64,000 bases of DNA, from the NCBI RefSeq assembly GCF_000720725.1, contig NZ_JOCQ01000005.1, positions 62,001 through 126,000 of the forward strand. Reading direction: 5' to 3'. Below, one piece after another: positions 26,117 through 33,805 of the stretch. The stretch is from Streptomyces rimosus subsp. rimosus (GTDB taxonomy: Bacteria > Actinomycetota > Actinomycetes > Streptomycetales > Streptomycetaceae). Each line of letters begins with the position of its first letter. Within the stretch, counting starts at the first letter, position 1. The notes under the pieces are model-generated. The model did not search any database, was not told the DNA's origin, and saw nothing but the letters and a program-made list of their open reading frames with translations. Both the position numbers and the translations under genes were made by a program.

Positions 26117-26943
26117 AGGGGCCGACCGTCCGGGAACTCCACCTCATGGAGGACTTCGAGGCCGTCAGCCTTCTCTACGCCGACATCTGGGGGAGCGAGC
26201 CCGGCAGTTCGCCGATCTCCGGCGAGGTCATGCGGGCCCTCTCCCACGCGGGCAACTATGTGGCCGGAGCGTACGAGGACGGCCGCCTGGTGGGGGCATC
26301 CGTCGCCTTCCTCGGCGAACCCATAGGCACCAGCCTGCACTCGCACATCACCGGCGCCGTCATGGGACGCGGCGTGGGCCTTGCCCTCAAGACGCACCAG
26401 CGGCAGTGGGCACTGGCCCGCCGCCTGACGCGCATCACCTGGACCTACGACCCGCTCATCCGCCGCAACGCCTACTTCAACCTGGTCAAACTCGGCGCCC
26501 GCCCGGAGGAGTACCTGACCTCCTTCTACGGCGCGATGGACGACGCCATCAACGGCGGCGACGCGTCCGACCGGGTCCTGGCCGCCTGGGACCTCACCGC
26601 GCCTGCCCCCTCCGGGACCGCACCCATCCCGCCGGGGACGGCATCCGCCCCGCCCGGCACCGCGCCCGCACCGCTTGAGGTGACCGGCCTCCCCGCCGGC
26701 GCCGCGCACAGCGTCCGTGATCACGAAGGCCGCCCGGAGATCTCCAGGACCGACGCCGGGACCGTGCTCATCGACCTGCCCGACGACATCGAAGCGCTGC
26801 GCCGCACGGATCCCGGCGCCGCCCGGGCCTGGCGGCTGGCCGTACGGGAAACCCTGGGCGGCCTGCTCACCGAAGGCGCCCGCGTCGTCGGCCTCCACGA
26901 ACGCCGCCGCTACGTGGTCGAGCGCCCCGCCACCCACGCCTGA
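26113..26943 (+). CDS. GNAT acetyltransferase-like protein, candidate D-amino acid N-succinyltransferase
   Basis: 276 residues. GNAT fold at ~1-165: VRELHLMEDFEAVSLLYADI, SHITGAVMGRGVGLALKTHQ, then the subgroup signature WTYDPLIRRNAYFNLVKLGA and DDAINGGDASDRVLAAWDL. This subgroup neighbours NSAR genes in other bacteria. A Pro/Ala-rich linker with repeats (PPGT, residues ~160-185) leads to a C-terminal extension of ~85 residues (GTVLIDLPDDIEALRRTDPG) typical of the longer members. ATG overlaps the M20 stop (ATGA): translational coupling. By analogy it would transfer succinyl from succinyl-CoA to D-amino acids. Confidence 0.75.
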   Translation: MKGPTVRELHLMEDFEAVSLLYADIWGSEPGSSPISGEVMRALSHAGNYVAGAYEDGRLVGASVAFLGEPIGTSLHSHITGAVMGRGVGLALKTHQRQWALARRLTRITWTYDPLIRRNAYFNLVKLGARPEEYLTSFYGAMDDAINGGDASDRVLAAWDLTAPAPSGTAPIPPGTASAPPGTAPAPLEVTGLPAGAAHSVRDHEGRPEISRTDAGTVLIDLPDDIEALRRTDPGAARAWRLAVRETLGGLLTEGARVVGLHERRRYVVERPATHA

Positions 26944-26998
26944 CCGCCCGCCTCATCCCAGCGCCATGCCGCACCGCCCGCAAGAGGAGTCACCACCC

Positions 26999-28108
26999 GT
27001 GAAAGCGAAGATCACCGGAGTCGAGCTGCGCCGGATCGCGATGCCGCTCGTCGCCCCGTTCCGCACCTCCTTCGGCGTGGAGACCAGCCGCGATGTGCTG
27101 CTGGTCCGCGTCGTCACCACAGAAGGGGAAGGGTGGGCCGAGTGCGCGGCCATGTCCGAGCCCCGCTACTGCTCCGAGCACGTCGACGGCGCCCAGGACG
27201 TCCTGCGCAGGTTCCTCATACCCGCCTTGCCGAAGGACGGGGTGGACGTGCACGTGGTCGGACGCGTCCTCGCGCCCTTCACCGGCCACCGCATGGCGAA
27301 GTCCGCGCTGGAGACAGCGGTGCTGGACGCCCAGCTCCGCGGCGCCGACGAGTCCTTCGGCTCCTACCTGGGCGCCGCGCGGGACCGGGTTCCCTGCGGC
27401 GTCTCGGTCGGAATCATGGACTCGGTACCCGAACTCCTCGACGCCGTGGACGCCTACCTGGCCGAGGGCTACGTCCGGATCAAGCTGAAGATCGAGCCCG
27501 GCTGGGACGTCGAGCCGGTACGCGCCGTCCGCGAGCGCCACGGTGACGAACTGCTCCTCCAGGTCGACGCCAACGCCGCCTACACCCTGGCGGACGCCCG
27601 GCAGCTCACCAAACTCGACGACTTCGGCCTCCTGCTGATCGAACAGCCCCTGGCCAACGACGACATGGTCCAGCACGCCGCACTGGCCGGGATGCTGCGC
27701 ACCCCGGTCTGCCTGGACGAATCCATCGAGTCCGCCGCCGACGCCGCCGCGGCCATCTCCCTCGGCGCCTGCTCCGTCATCAACATCAAGCCGCCCCGGG
27801 TCGGCGGCTACCTCGAAGCACGCCGCATCCACGACCTCGCCCGCGCCCACGGCATTCCCGTCTGGTGCGGCGGCATGCTGGAGACCGGCATCGGCCGCGC
27901 CGCCAACGTCGCCCTGGCCGCCCTGCCCGGATTCACCCTCCCCGGCGACACCTCCGGCTCCAGCCGCTATTTCGCCACCGACATCACGGACCCGTTCGTC
28001 CTGGCCGACGGCCACCTTCAGGTACCCGCCGGCCCCGGCCTCGGTGTCGAGCCGCTGCCCGACGTCCTCGAAGAGGTCACCACCTCCAGCGAATGGATCG
28101 CGCTTTAG
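26999..28108 (+). CDS. Enolase-superfamily N-acyl/N-succinyl amino acid racemase (MenC/NSAR family)
   Basis: 369 residues, MLE-subgroup barrel enzyme. Catalytic KxK in VRIKLKIEPGWD, metal ligands Asp in LLQVDANAAYT, Glu in LLIEQPL and Asp in VCLDESI, and the second base Lys in INIKPPRVGGY. The ending WCGGMLETGIGRAANVALAA and LPGDTSGSSRYF is characteristic of the OSBS/NSAR branch. GTG start with AAGAGGAGT upstream. No menaquinone gene is nearby; placement beside M20 and GNAT genes favours racemisation of N-succinyl amino acids over o-succinylbenzoate synthesis, though bifunctionality is known in this family. Confidence 0.85.
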   Translation: MKAKITGVELRRIAMPLVAPFRTSFGVETSRDVLLVRVVTTEGEGWAECAAMSEPRYCSEHVDGAQDVLRRFLIPALPKDGVDVHVVGRVLAPFTGHRMAKSALETAVLDAQLRGADESFGSYLGAARDRVPCGVSVGIMDSVPELLDAVDAYLAEGYVRIKLKIEPGWDVEPVRAVRERHGDELLLQVDANAAYTLADARQLTKLDDFGLLLIEQPLANDDMVQHAALAGMLRTPVCLDESIESAADAAAAISLGACSVINIKPPRVGGYLEARRIHDLARAHGIPVWCGGMLETGIGRAANVALAALPGFTLPGDTSGSSRYFATDITDPFVLADGHLQVPAGPGLGVEPLPDVLEEVTTSSEWIAL

Positions 28109-28189
28109 CACGCTGCCGGGCGGGCCGGAATCGCGCGGCCACCCGCGCGGCACCGGCTCCCGGAATCAACCTCGTCACAGGAGAAAACA

Positions 28190-29320
28190 TTGCGATGCAG
28201 GACGGGTATTCTCGCGGCCTTGGCCTTCACGGCCTCTTTGGCGATGGTGTCCACCACAGCGCCCGCCGCCTCGGCCGGGACACCACGGTGTGACTCCAGG
28301 CCCCTGCGCACAGCGCTCAAGGCGCTGGAGGACGTCGGTGCCTCAGGAATCAGCGTGACGGTGAAAAGCCCACGCTGCGGCGTCTGGAACGGCGGTGTCG
28401 GTATCGCCGACCTCAAGACGGGCCGCAAGGTCGCCGGCAACGAGCACAGCCGTATCGCCAGCGACACCAAAACCTGGACGGCCACGGTCGTGCTGCAACT
28501 CGTCGGCGAAGGCCGAATCAAGCTCGACGACACCGTGGACCACTATCTCCCCGGTCTCATCCGCACCGAGCTCTACGACGGGCGCAGGATGACGGTCCGG
28601 CAGCTGCTGCAGCACACCAGCGGGCTGCCCGATTACCTGGACGCGCCGTACTGGAGCGACCTGGACGCGCGCCGCTGGGATCACATGGACCCCCTGCAGA
28701 CCGTCGAGCAGGCGCTGACGCTGCCCCCGCCCGACGACCGGACTCCGTCCGGATTCGCCTACTCCAACACCAACTACAACCTGGCCGGCCTGATCGTCAC
28801 CGAGGTCACCGGCCGCGACATCGGCACCGAGATCGAAGAGCGGCTCATCAAGCCCCTCGGGCTGCGCGAGACGTACTGGCCCGGCGACCGGACCACGCTT
28901 CCCGCACCGGACCTGCGAGGCTATGCGGAGCGGGACGGGGCGTTGCGGGACAGGACGGAATGGAACGTCTCCGGAGCCGATGCGTCGGGGGCGCTGGTTT
29001 CCACCGGCGCCGACGCGACCACTTTCTGGACCGCGCTGATGAGCGGGAAACTGCTGGCCCCGGCCCAGCTCGCCGAAATGAAGAAGACCGTCCCGGACGG
29101 GTCGTCGGCCGATCGGTACGGCCTGGGGGTCGAGCGTTACGAGCGCGTCCCGGGCTTCGTCACCTGGGGACACAGCGGCCATATGGAAAGCGGCCACAAA
29201 TTCAGGAATGCCGTCACCGATGACGGGCGGCGGGCCGTGACCCTGCTGATCGGCTCGGAAACGTTCGACTCGGACCGGGTGGACGCCATCATCGGCGACC
29301 TCGTCCGCGACCTCCGCTGA
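28190..29320 (+). CDS. Secreted S12 serine hydrolase (D-alanyl-D-alanine carboxypeptidase/beta-lactamase-like)
   Basis: 376 residues. Sec signal at residues 1-28 (MRCRTGILAALAFTASLAMV, cleavage likely after ASA). Active-site Ser-x-x-Lys in ASDTKTW, Tyr-x-Asn in FAYSNTNYN and the third motif HSG in WGHSGHMES. TTG start, fixed by an excellent AGGAGA 6 bp upstream and by the signal peptide that follows. It lies 81 bp behind the racemase gene. Acting outside the cell on peptidoglycan or D-peptides, it would release D-Ala or other D-residues for the cytosolic enzymes upstream in the operon. The link to that pathway is inferred. Confidence 0.85.
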   Translation: MRCRTGILAALAFTASLAMVSTTAPAASAGTPRCDSRPLRTALKALEDVGASGISVTVKSPRCGVWNGGVGIADLKTGRKVAGNEHSRIASDTKTWTATVVLQLVGEGRIKLDDTVDHYLPGLIRTELYDGRRMTVRQLLQHTSGLPDYLDAPYWSDLDARRWDHMDPLQTVEQALTLPPPDDRTPSGFAYSNTNYNLAGLIVTEVTGRDIGTEIEERLIKPLGLRETYWPGDRTTLPAPDLRGYAERDGALRDRTEWNVSGADASGALVSTGADATTFWTALMSGKLLAPAQLAEMKKTVPDGSSADRYGLGVERYERVPGFVTWGHSGHMESGHKFRNAVTDDGRRAVTLLIGSETFDSDRVDAIIGDLVRDLR

Positions 29321-29335
29321 AGGCGCCGCGCGAAA

Positions 29336-29363
29336 GGGGTACGGCGGAATTCCGCCGTACCCC
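29336..29363. terminator. Perfect 28-bp palindrome between convergent genes
   Basis: GGGGTACGGCGGAA followed directly by its reverse complement, 15 bp after the S12 hydrolase stop and before the converging PucR gene. Placement indicates a bidirectional terminator; as a loop-less palindrome it might also bind protein. Confidence 0.75.
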
Positions 29364-29409
29364 GACCACAACCCCGATCTCGGCAAGGGGGCGTTACCGA
29401 CGGCACACC

Positions 29410-31029
29410 TCAAGGATTGTGAGGAGCGCCCGCGCCCCCATACCCGTCGCCCCCACCAGCGCCCGCCAACACCCTCAACTGCAACCAGAGCACCAGCCGT
29501 TCATCGGCATCCTCCCAATCGATCCCGAGCTGCCGCCCGGCCTGCTTCAGCCGGTAGCGGCAGGTGTTGGGGTGGACGGAGAGCAGTTTCGCCGCGCCCG
29601 CCACGTCGCAGCCCGCGTCGAACCAGGACACCAGGGTGCGGGCGTAGTCGGTGCCCTGCTCGGCGTCCGCCGCCAGCACCCGCTGCCAGGCGCCCGCCCG
29701 CAGTTCCCGCCGTCCCCGCATCACCTCGGCGAGCCGCAGCAGTGTCGCCCGGGGACGTACCTCGTCGATCGTGGCCACCGGCAGCGCGTCGTGCAGCAGC
29801 CGCAGGACCACATCCGCGTCCGCACGCGAGTCCGCCACCCCGCCGAGGTCCGGCGCCACCTCGCCGAGCGCGGCCCGTACCGGCACCCGCAGCGACCGCC
29901 CGGCCTGGCGCACGATGTCCTCCGCCAGCTGCCGGTGCCGCTGATGGGCCGCCTTCCGCTCCTGCGGCGCGCGCGCCGCCCCGCTGTTCTCCCCGGCTGC
30001 GGGCAGCAACGCGTACACCACCCCGTCCAGGAGTACGCACGCCTGCCGCCCGTAGCGCGCCTCGCATTGCAGGCGTACGACGTCCAGCAGTCTGAGGCAG
30101 GCCCGCTCGGCGTCCGGCGCGCTTGCCGCGAAGTCCAGCACGAACGCGGCCACGCGAACCGTGCCCAGCCCCAGGCGGTGCGCTGCCGTCGAAGGATCCG
30201 CCGAACCGTCCAGCAGCCGGCGCACGAGGTCGGTGTTCTGGTGGCGGGCCAGTTCCTTGGCCGCGCGGGCGCGCAGCAGGAGCAGCGCCGCCGTGGACGC
30301 GCCCTGGGCCAGGGTCGCTTCGGCGTCCGGAGCGAGCGTGCCGCCGTCGACCACCCAGACCGAGCCGAGGGTTTCGCCGCCGGCCCGTACCGCGATGGCG
30401 AGCCGCGGCAGCTCGCCCGCCGTGAGCGGCGGCAGCCGTACCGGACCGTCCGCGGCGACGACCAGCCGGACCTGTTCCGCGTTCTTCACGCTGCCGGGGA
30501 CCTGGAGGCCGAGGATGCCTTGGCGGCGGTCCTCGTCGACCGGCTGACCCGGCACGGTGGAGTAGGCCAGGATCCGCTGGTGCGGGTCCTCCACGGCCGT
30601 CGCACCGCCGGTCGCCGCCGCGATCGCGTCGGCCAGCGCGAACAGGTCCGCGAGCCCGCCGCCCTGAGCCGGCCGCGCGCCGATCGCCGAGGCCAGCATC
30701 AGGTGTACGTGGTGCCAGGCCGCGTCCTCGTCCACGGCGAGCAGCGCCATGCCGTACGCCTCGGCCTCGCCGACCGGCGGTCCGTCCGCACCCCGCACCA
30801 CGACCCCGGTCATCCCGGCCTCCGCCGCGGCCCGCACCAGCGGCCCGGCCGCGGCCGCCCGCACGCCGACCGCGAGGAGCAGGGCGCCGGGCGCATGGGG
30901 GAGCGGTGCGTGCGCGTCGTACAGCAGCGCCTCGGTGACGGGGGCGGCGGATCCGGCGGGAGCGCTCAGCAGCCGCAAAGGCGGGCTGCCGACGACGTCG
31001 ATCAGGTCGCCGAGCGTACAGGCGTCCAC
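29410..31029 (-). CDS. PucR/CdaR-family transcriptional regulator
   Basis: 539 residues. An N-terminal PucR-type region (TLGDLIDVVGSPPLRLLSAP, ALLLAVGVRAAAAGPLVRAA), a central GAF-like/GGDEF-like part (SVWVVDGGTLAPDAEATLAQ) and a C-terminal PucR helix-turn-helix (TLVSWFDAGCDVAGAAKLLS then VHPNTCRYRLKQAG). GTG start with GTGAGGAGCACC upstream. The family commonly controls amino acid or purine catabolism. It converges on the dipeptidase-racemase operon and is the obvious candidate regulator. A long palindrome lies ~95 bp upstream of its start. Confidence 0.88.
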   Translation of the reverse strand: MDACTLGDLIDVVGSPPLRLLSAPAGSAAPVTEALLYDAHAPLPHAPGALLLAVGVRAAAAGPLVRAAAEAGMTGVVVRGADGPPVGEAEAYGMALLAVDEDAAWHHVHLMLASAIGARPAQGGGLADLFALADAIAAATGGATAVEDPHQRILAYSTVPGQPVDEDRRQGILGLQVPGSVKNAEQVRLVVAADGPVRLPPLTAGELPRLAIAVRAGGETLGSVWVVDGGTLAPDAEATLAQGASTAALLLLRARAAKELARHQNTDLVRRLLDGSADPSTAAHRLGLGTVRVAAFVLDFAASAPDAERACLRLLDVVRLQCEARYGRQACVLLDGVVYALLPAAGENSGAARAPQERKAAHQRHRQLAEDIVRQAGRSLRVPVRAALGEVAPDLGGVADSRADADVVLRLLHDALPVATIDEVRPRATLLRLAEVMRGRRELRAGAWQRVLAADAEQGTDYARTLVSWFDAGCDVAGAAKLLSVHPNTCRYRLKQAGRQLGIDWEDADERLVLWLQLRVLAGAGGGDGYGGAGAPHNP

Positions 31030-31122
31030 AGGTGCTCCTCACCGCAAAGAACCGGACCGGCCGGACTGCTGTCCGGGCAGCCCAGATTGCTCCGTGGAAG
31101 CATCCGGTTGTTCGGCCGATCC

Positions 31123-31146
31123 CAACAGGAACGTACGTGCCTGTTG
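31123..31146. promoter_or_regulatory. 24-bp palindrome upstream of the PucR gene
   Basis: Outer arms CAACAGG (31123-31129) and CCTGTTG (31140-31146) flank an inner ACGTACGT (31131-31138); only the two bases at 31130/31139 fail to pair. It lies 94 bp upstream of the PucR start, in a 190-bp region without genes, and is the best candidate operator for autoregulation. Confidence 0.65.
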
Positions 31147-31219
31147 TCCACTTCCACAACACGCGCATCGAACGCGACGGGTTCGGAAGCCTGGGGACCG
31201 TGGCACGGCGGCTGGTGCC

Positions 31220-32002
31220 TCACGGGCGGTACACCGTGCCGGGTTCGGGGCGGGCCGGCGCCATCAGCTGGGGGACCGTCACGAAGGTGTAGCCGCGGTG
31301 GCGGAGTTCGGTGATGATGCCGGGCACGGCGGGGATGGTTCCCTGGTAGCGCTCGTGGAGCAGGATGATCCCGTCGCGCTCGGTCCGGTCGAGGACGCGC
31401 TGCTTGATCAGGGCGGTGTCGGTGGTCCGGTAGTCCTTGGCGGTGACGCTCCACAGGATCTGTGACAGGCCCAGTTTCTTCAGGACGCCGGATATGTGGT
31501 CGTCGGTGGCGCCGCCCGGCGGCCGCATCAGGGTGGGGGCGTGGCCGGTGATTTTCTTGACGTCCTCCTGGACCGGGGCGATCTCGTCGCGTATCCCGTC
31601 GGGCGTGAGCTCGGTGAGATTCTCGTGCGACCAGGTGTGGTTGGCGATTTCATGGCCCTCGTCCGCCATCCGGCGCACGGTGTCCGGGTAGGTGTCGGTG
31701 TGGCCTTTTCCCTGGAGGAAAAAGGTCGCCCGCACCTTCTCCCGCTTGAGGATGTCCAGCAGCTTCGGGGTCGGTTCGCTGGGGCCGCCGTCGAAGGTGA
31801 GAGCCACGCACTTGGCGGTGCGGCAGTCGACCGGCTGAATGCGTCGGCCGTCCTGCTTCGCCGCTTCCCTGACATCGGCGGGGGAAACGACTCCGGTCAG
31901 GGTGCTGCAGCCCGCAAGGGCCGTGATGGTGACGGCGGCAAGGAGGGGCGCGCCTGCTTTTCCGGCAATGCGGGCGGCGGCGGAATGCTTGTGACGGATC
32001 AT
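31220..32002 (-). CDS. Lipoprotein polysaccharide deacetylase (NodB domain, CE4)
   Basis: 260 residues. Lipoprotein signal with lipobox ITALAGC (Cys32). NodB blocks follow: motif 1 ALTFDGGPSEPTP, motif 2 with the zinc His pair in ANHTWSHENL, motif 3 MRPPGG and motif 5 IILLHER. Motif 1 reads FDGG where most CE4 enzymes have FDDG, so one metal-binding Asp is replaced. It would remove acetyl groups from peptidoglycan or another surface GlcNAc polymer outside the membrane. The ATG at 32002 has no ribosome site but lies 7 bp after a TAGCGT -10 box, so the mRNA is probably leaderless. It shares a promoter element with the glycosyltransferase upstream. Confidence 0.88.
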   Translation of the reverse strand: MIRHKHSAAARIAGKAGAPLLAAVTITALAGCSTLTGVVSPADVREAAKQDGRRIQPVDCRTAKCVALTFDGGPSEPTPKLLDILKREKVRATFFLQGKGHTDTYPDTVRRMADEGHEIANHTWSHENLTELTPDGIRDEIAPVQEDVKKITGHAPTLMRPPGGATDDHISGVLKKLGLSQILWSVTAKDYRTTDTALIKQRVLDRTERDGIILLHERYQGTIPAVPGIITELRHRGYTFVTVPQLMAPARPEPGTVYRP

Positions 32003-32007
32003 GTGAG

Positions 32008-32106
32008 GAACGCTAAGGAACCGTGTTCCGCCGCGGCATCGTCGGAAAGTCGGCGAAAGCGGTGACGAAAGAATGCATGAAGGCGGCGGGCGGTACTTCG
32101 GTAGGG
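32008..32106 (-). promoter_or_regulatory. Shared ~100-bp promoter element, copy A (deacetylase)
   Basis: Read on the plus strand, blocks GAACGCTAA (32008), GCCGCGGC (32030), AAAGTCGGC (32046), GCGGTGACGAAAG (32059), GTACTT (32093) and GGTAGGG (32100) recur in the same order with the same spacing (within 1 bp) at 33633-33732. On the minus strand the first block gives the -10 TAGCGT, so the conserved upstream blocks lie where an activator would bind. Confidence 0.75.
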
Positions 32107-32196
32107 GAGTGGGGGAAATCCCGCTGTCGGTGGGCTGGTCCGTGGGATCGGTCACGGCTCGCGCGTGACAGCCGTACGCAAACGACCGCGCAAGGG

Positions 32197-33513
32197 TCAG
32201 GAGCCCGCTGCCGGCGGCGTCCGCGTCCGGCTGCCGGGCCTCAGTGGGGTACGGCGCAGGCGGCGCAGCGCCCCGCGGGCGAGCAGCGTGCCGGTGGCCC
32301 GGTGCAGCGCGGCCGTCCCCAGCAGCACATTCTCCCGGCGCGGCCCGGGCGTACCCGGCGAAGGCGCGGTGCGGCGGGCGCGCAAGGTGGTCAGCAGCGC
32401 GTCGTAGCGGCGGGCGGCATCCGTGGGGTCGAAGGACCGGGTGACGCGTTCGCGGGCGGCCGCCCCCATCCGGGTACGCAGTTGCCGGTCGTCCATGAGC
32501 CGCAGCAGGGCGGCGCTGTAGGCGCGGACGTCGTCGCGGGGCACCAGGAGGCCGTCGATGCCGTCGCGGAGGATCTCGCGCGGGCCGTGCGGGCAGTCCG
32601 TGCTGACCACGGGCAGGCCGCAGCGCATCGCCTCCACGATGGTCATGCCGAACGACTCCTGCGCCGAGGTGACCGCCGCTATCGACCCCTTGCCCCACTC
32701 CGCGTCCAGCGGGGTCACGGCCCCCATGAGCCGCACCCGGCCGCCCAGACCGCGGCGTTCCACGTCCGCGGCGAGGCGGTCCTTCTCCGGGCCCTCGCCG
32801 TAGATGCGCAGCGTCCAGTCGGGACGCCGCGCGCTGACCCGGGCGAAGGCGTCGATGAGCATGTCGTAGCGCTTGACCCGGGTCAGGCGCCCGGCCGCCA
32901 CCACGACCTTCGCCGCGCCGTCGGCCGGGCCCGCCGCGGTGGCGGGCACGCTGTTGGGTATGGCCTCGACCATGCCGTACGGGAGGCGCAGACCGGCGCG
33001 GTGGGCCTGTGCGTCGGCCCGCGTCATCGTCACCAGGGCGTCCAGCTGCGGGTACCACCGCCGCAGCTCGCGGCGCAGGCGGTGCGGATGGCTGTCGTGC
33101 GTGAGGTGCTCCTGGCCGATGCGCAGGGCCCCGGGCGGCCCGAAGCGGGCGAGGAGCACGTTGAGCCCGGTGCGGGCGCTGATCACGGCGTCCGCGTCGG
33201 TCGCGGCCAGCCAGTCGACGATCCGCTGCTCGGCGAGGCGGTGGTACTGGCCGGCGCGGCTCTCACCCGCGGGGAACAGGACACCGGGCTGTGCGGCGCG
33301 CGGATCCGCCATGTCCGCCGCGGACCCGCGGCGGTCCACCAGGGCGGTCAGGGGCACGCCGGACGGTGCTGCGAGCGAAGGCGCCGCCTGATGCCGGAAA
33401 ACGGATACCAGGCGTACGTCGTGCTGGCCGGCGAGGGACGCGGCCAGGTTGAACGTCGTCCGGGTCGTTCCGCCGATGGCGTAGGCGTTGTGCAACAAGA
33501 ACGCGATGCGCAT
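32197..33513 (-). CDS. GT4-family glycosyltransferase
   Basis: 438 residues, GT-B fold. The N-terminal Rossmann half starts MRIAFLLHNAYAIGGTTRTT (acceptor loop GG-TT), and the C-terminal donor half has VVVAAGRLTRVKRYDMLIDA, IYGEGPEKDRLAADVE and the retaining-GT motif SAQESFGMTIVEAMRCGLPV with downstream CPHGPREIL. Cytosolic or membrane-peripheral; it probably adds a sugar to a lipid-linked or wall polymer. The Arg/Pro-rich C-terminal ~60 residues look disordered. ATG with AGGAGA 10 bp upstream. Its leader carries promoter element copy B; it is divergent from the two-component system. Confidence 0.88.
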   Translation of the reverse strand: MRIAFLLHNAYAIGGTTRTTFNLAASLAGQHDVRLVSVFRHQAAPSLAAPSGVPLTALVDRRGSAADMADPRAAQPGVLFPAGESRAGQYHRLAEQRIVDWLAATDADAVISARTGLNVLLARFGPPGALRIGQEHLTHDSHPHRLRRELRRWYPQLDALVTMTRADAQAHRAGLRLPYGMVEAIPNSVPATAAGPADGAAKVVVAAGRLTRVKRYDMLIDAFARVSARRPDWTLRIYGEGPEKDRLAADVERRGLGGRVRLMGAVTPLDAEWGKGSIAAVTSAQESFGMTIVEAMRCGLPVVSTDCPHGPREILRDGIDGLLVPRDDVRAYSAALLRLMDDRQLRTRMGAAARERVTRSFDPTDAARRYDALLTTLRARRTAPSPGTPGPRRENVLLGTAALHRATGTLLARGALRRLRRTPLRPGSRTRTPPAAGS

Positions 33514-33632
33514 GAAGGGGCGATCTCCTGATTTCTCCCTGGGACGCGTTCGGGCGAGGGGAAAGCGAACGCATTCGGAGGGCGGACTGGAACAACAGAG
33601 CGGCGACAGGAGTCCTGGAACAGCTCACGGCG

Positions 33633-33732
33633 GAACGCTAAAGGCGGGCGTCTGCCGCGGCTTCGGTGAAAAGTCGGCACCATGCGGTGACGAAAGTATG
33701 AGTCCCGGCGGCGGAAATGTACTTAGGTAGGG
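33633..33732 (-). promoter_or_regulatory. Shared ~100-bp promoter element, copy B (glycosyltransferase)
   Basis: Blocks GAACGCTAA (33633), GCCGCGGC (33654), AAAGTCGGC (33670), GCGGTGACGAAAG (33684), GTACTT (33719) and GGTAGGG (33726) match copy A at 32008-32106. The minus-strand -10 TAGCGT would start a ~115-nt leader for the glycosyltransferase. It sits between that gene and the divergent sensor kinase. Confidence 0.75.
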
Positions 33733-33805
33733 AAATGGCCTGCGAGCGGATTCACCGCCGCCTTGAGGTGGTTGCCGGGCCGCGCGCTGCGTATGCTTCG
33801 CTGCT

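Noticed and set aside
26999..28108. Menaquinone o-succinylbenzoate synthase
   Set aside because: No menaquinone genes nearby; neighbours are M20 and GNAT genes that fit the N-succinyl amino acid route better.
31220..33058. Extended 612-codon version of the deacetylase fused to upstream sequence
   Set aside because: The extra N-terminal part is an out-of-frame shadow of the glycosyltransferase gene and crosses the shared promoter; the lipoprotein signal fixes the start at 32002.
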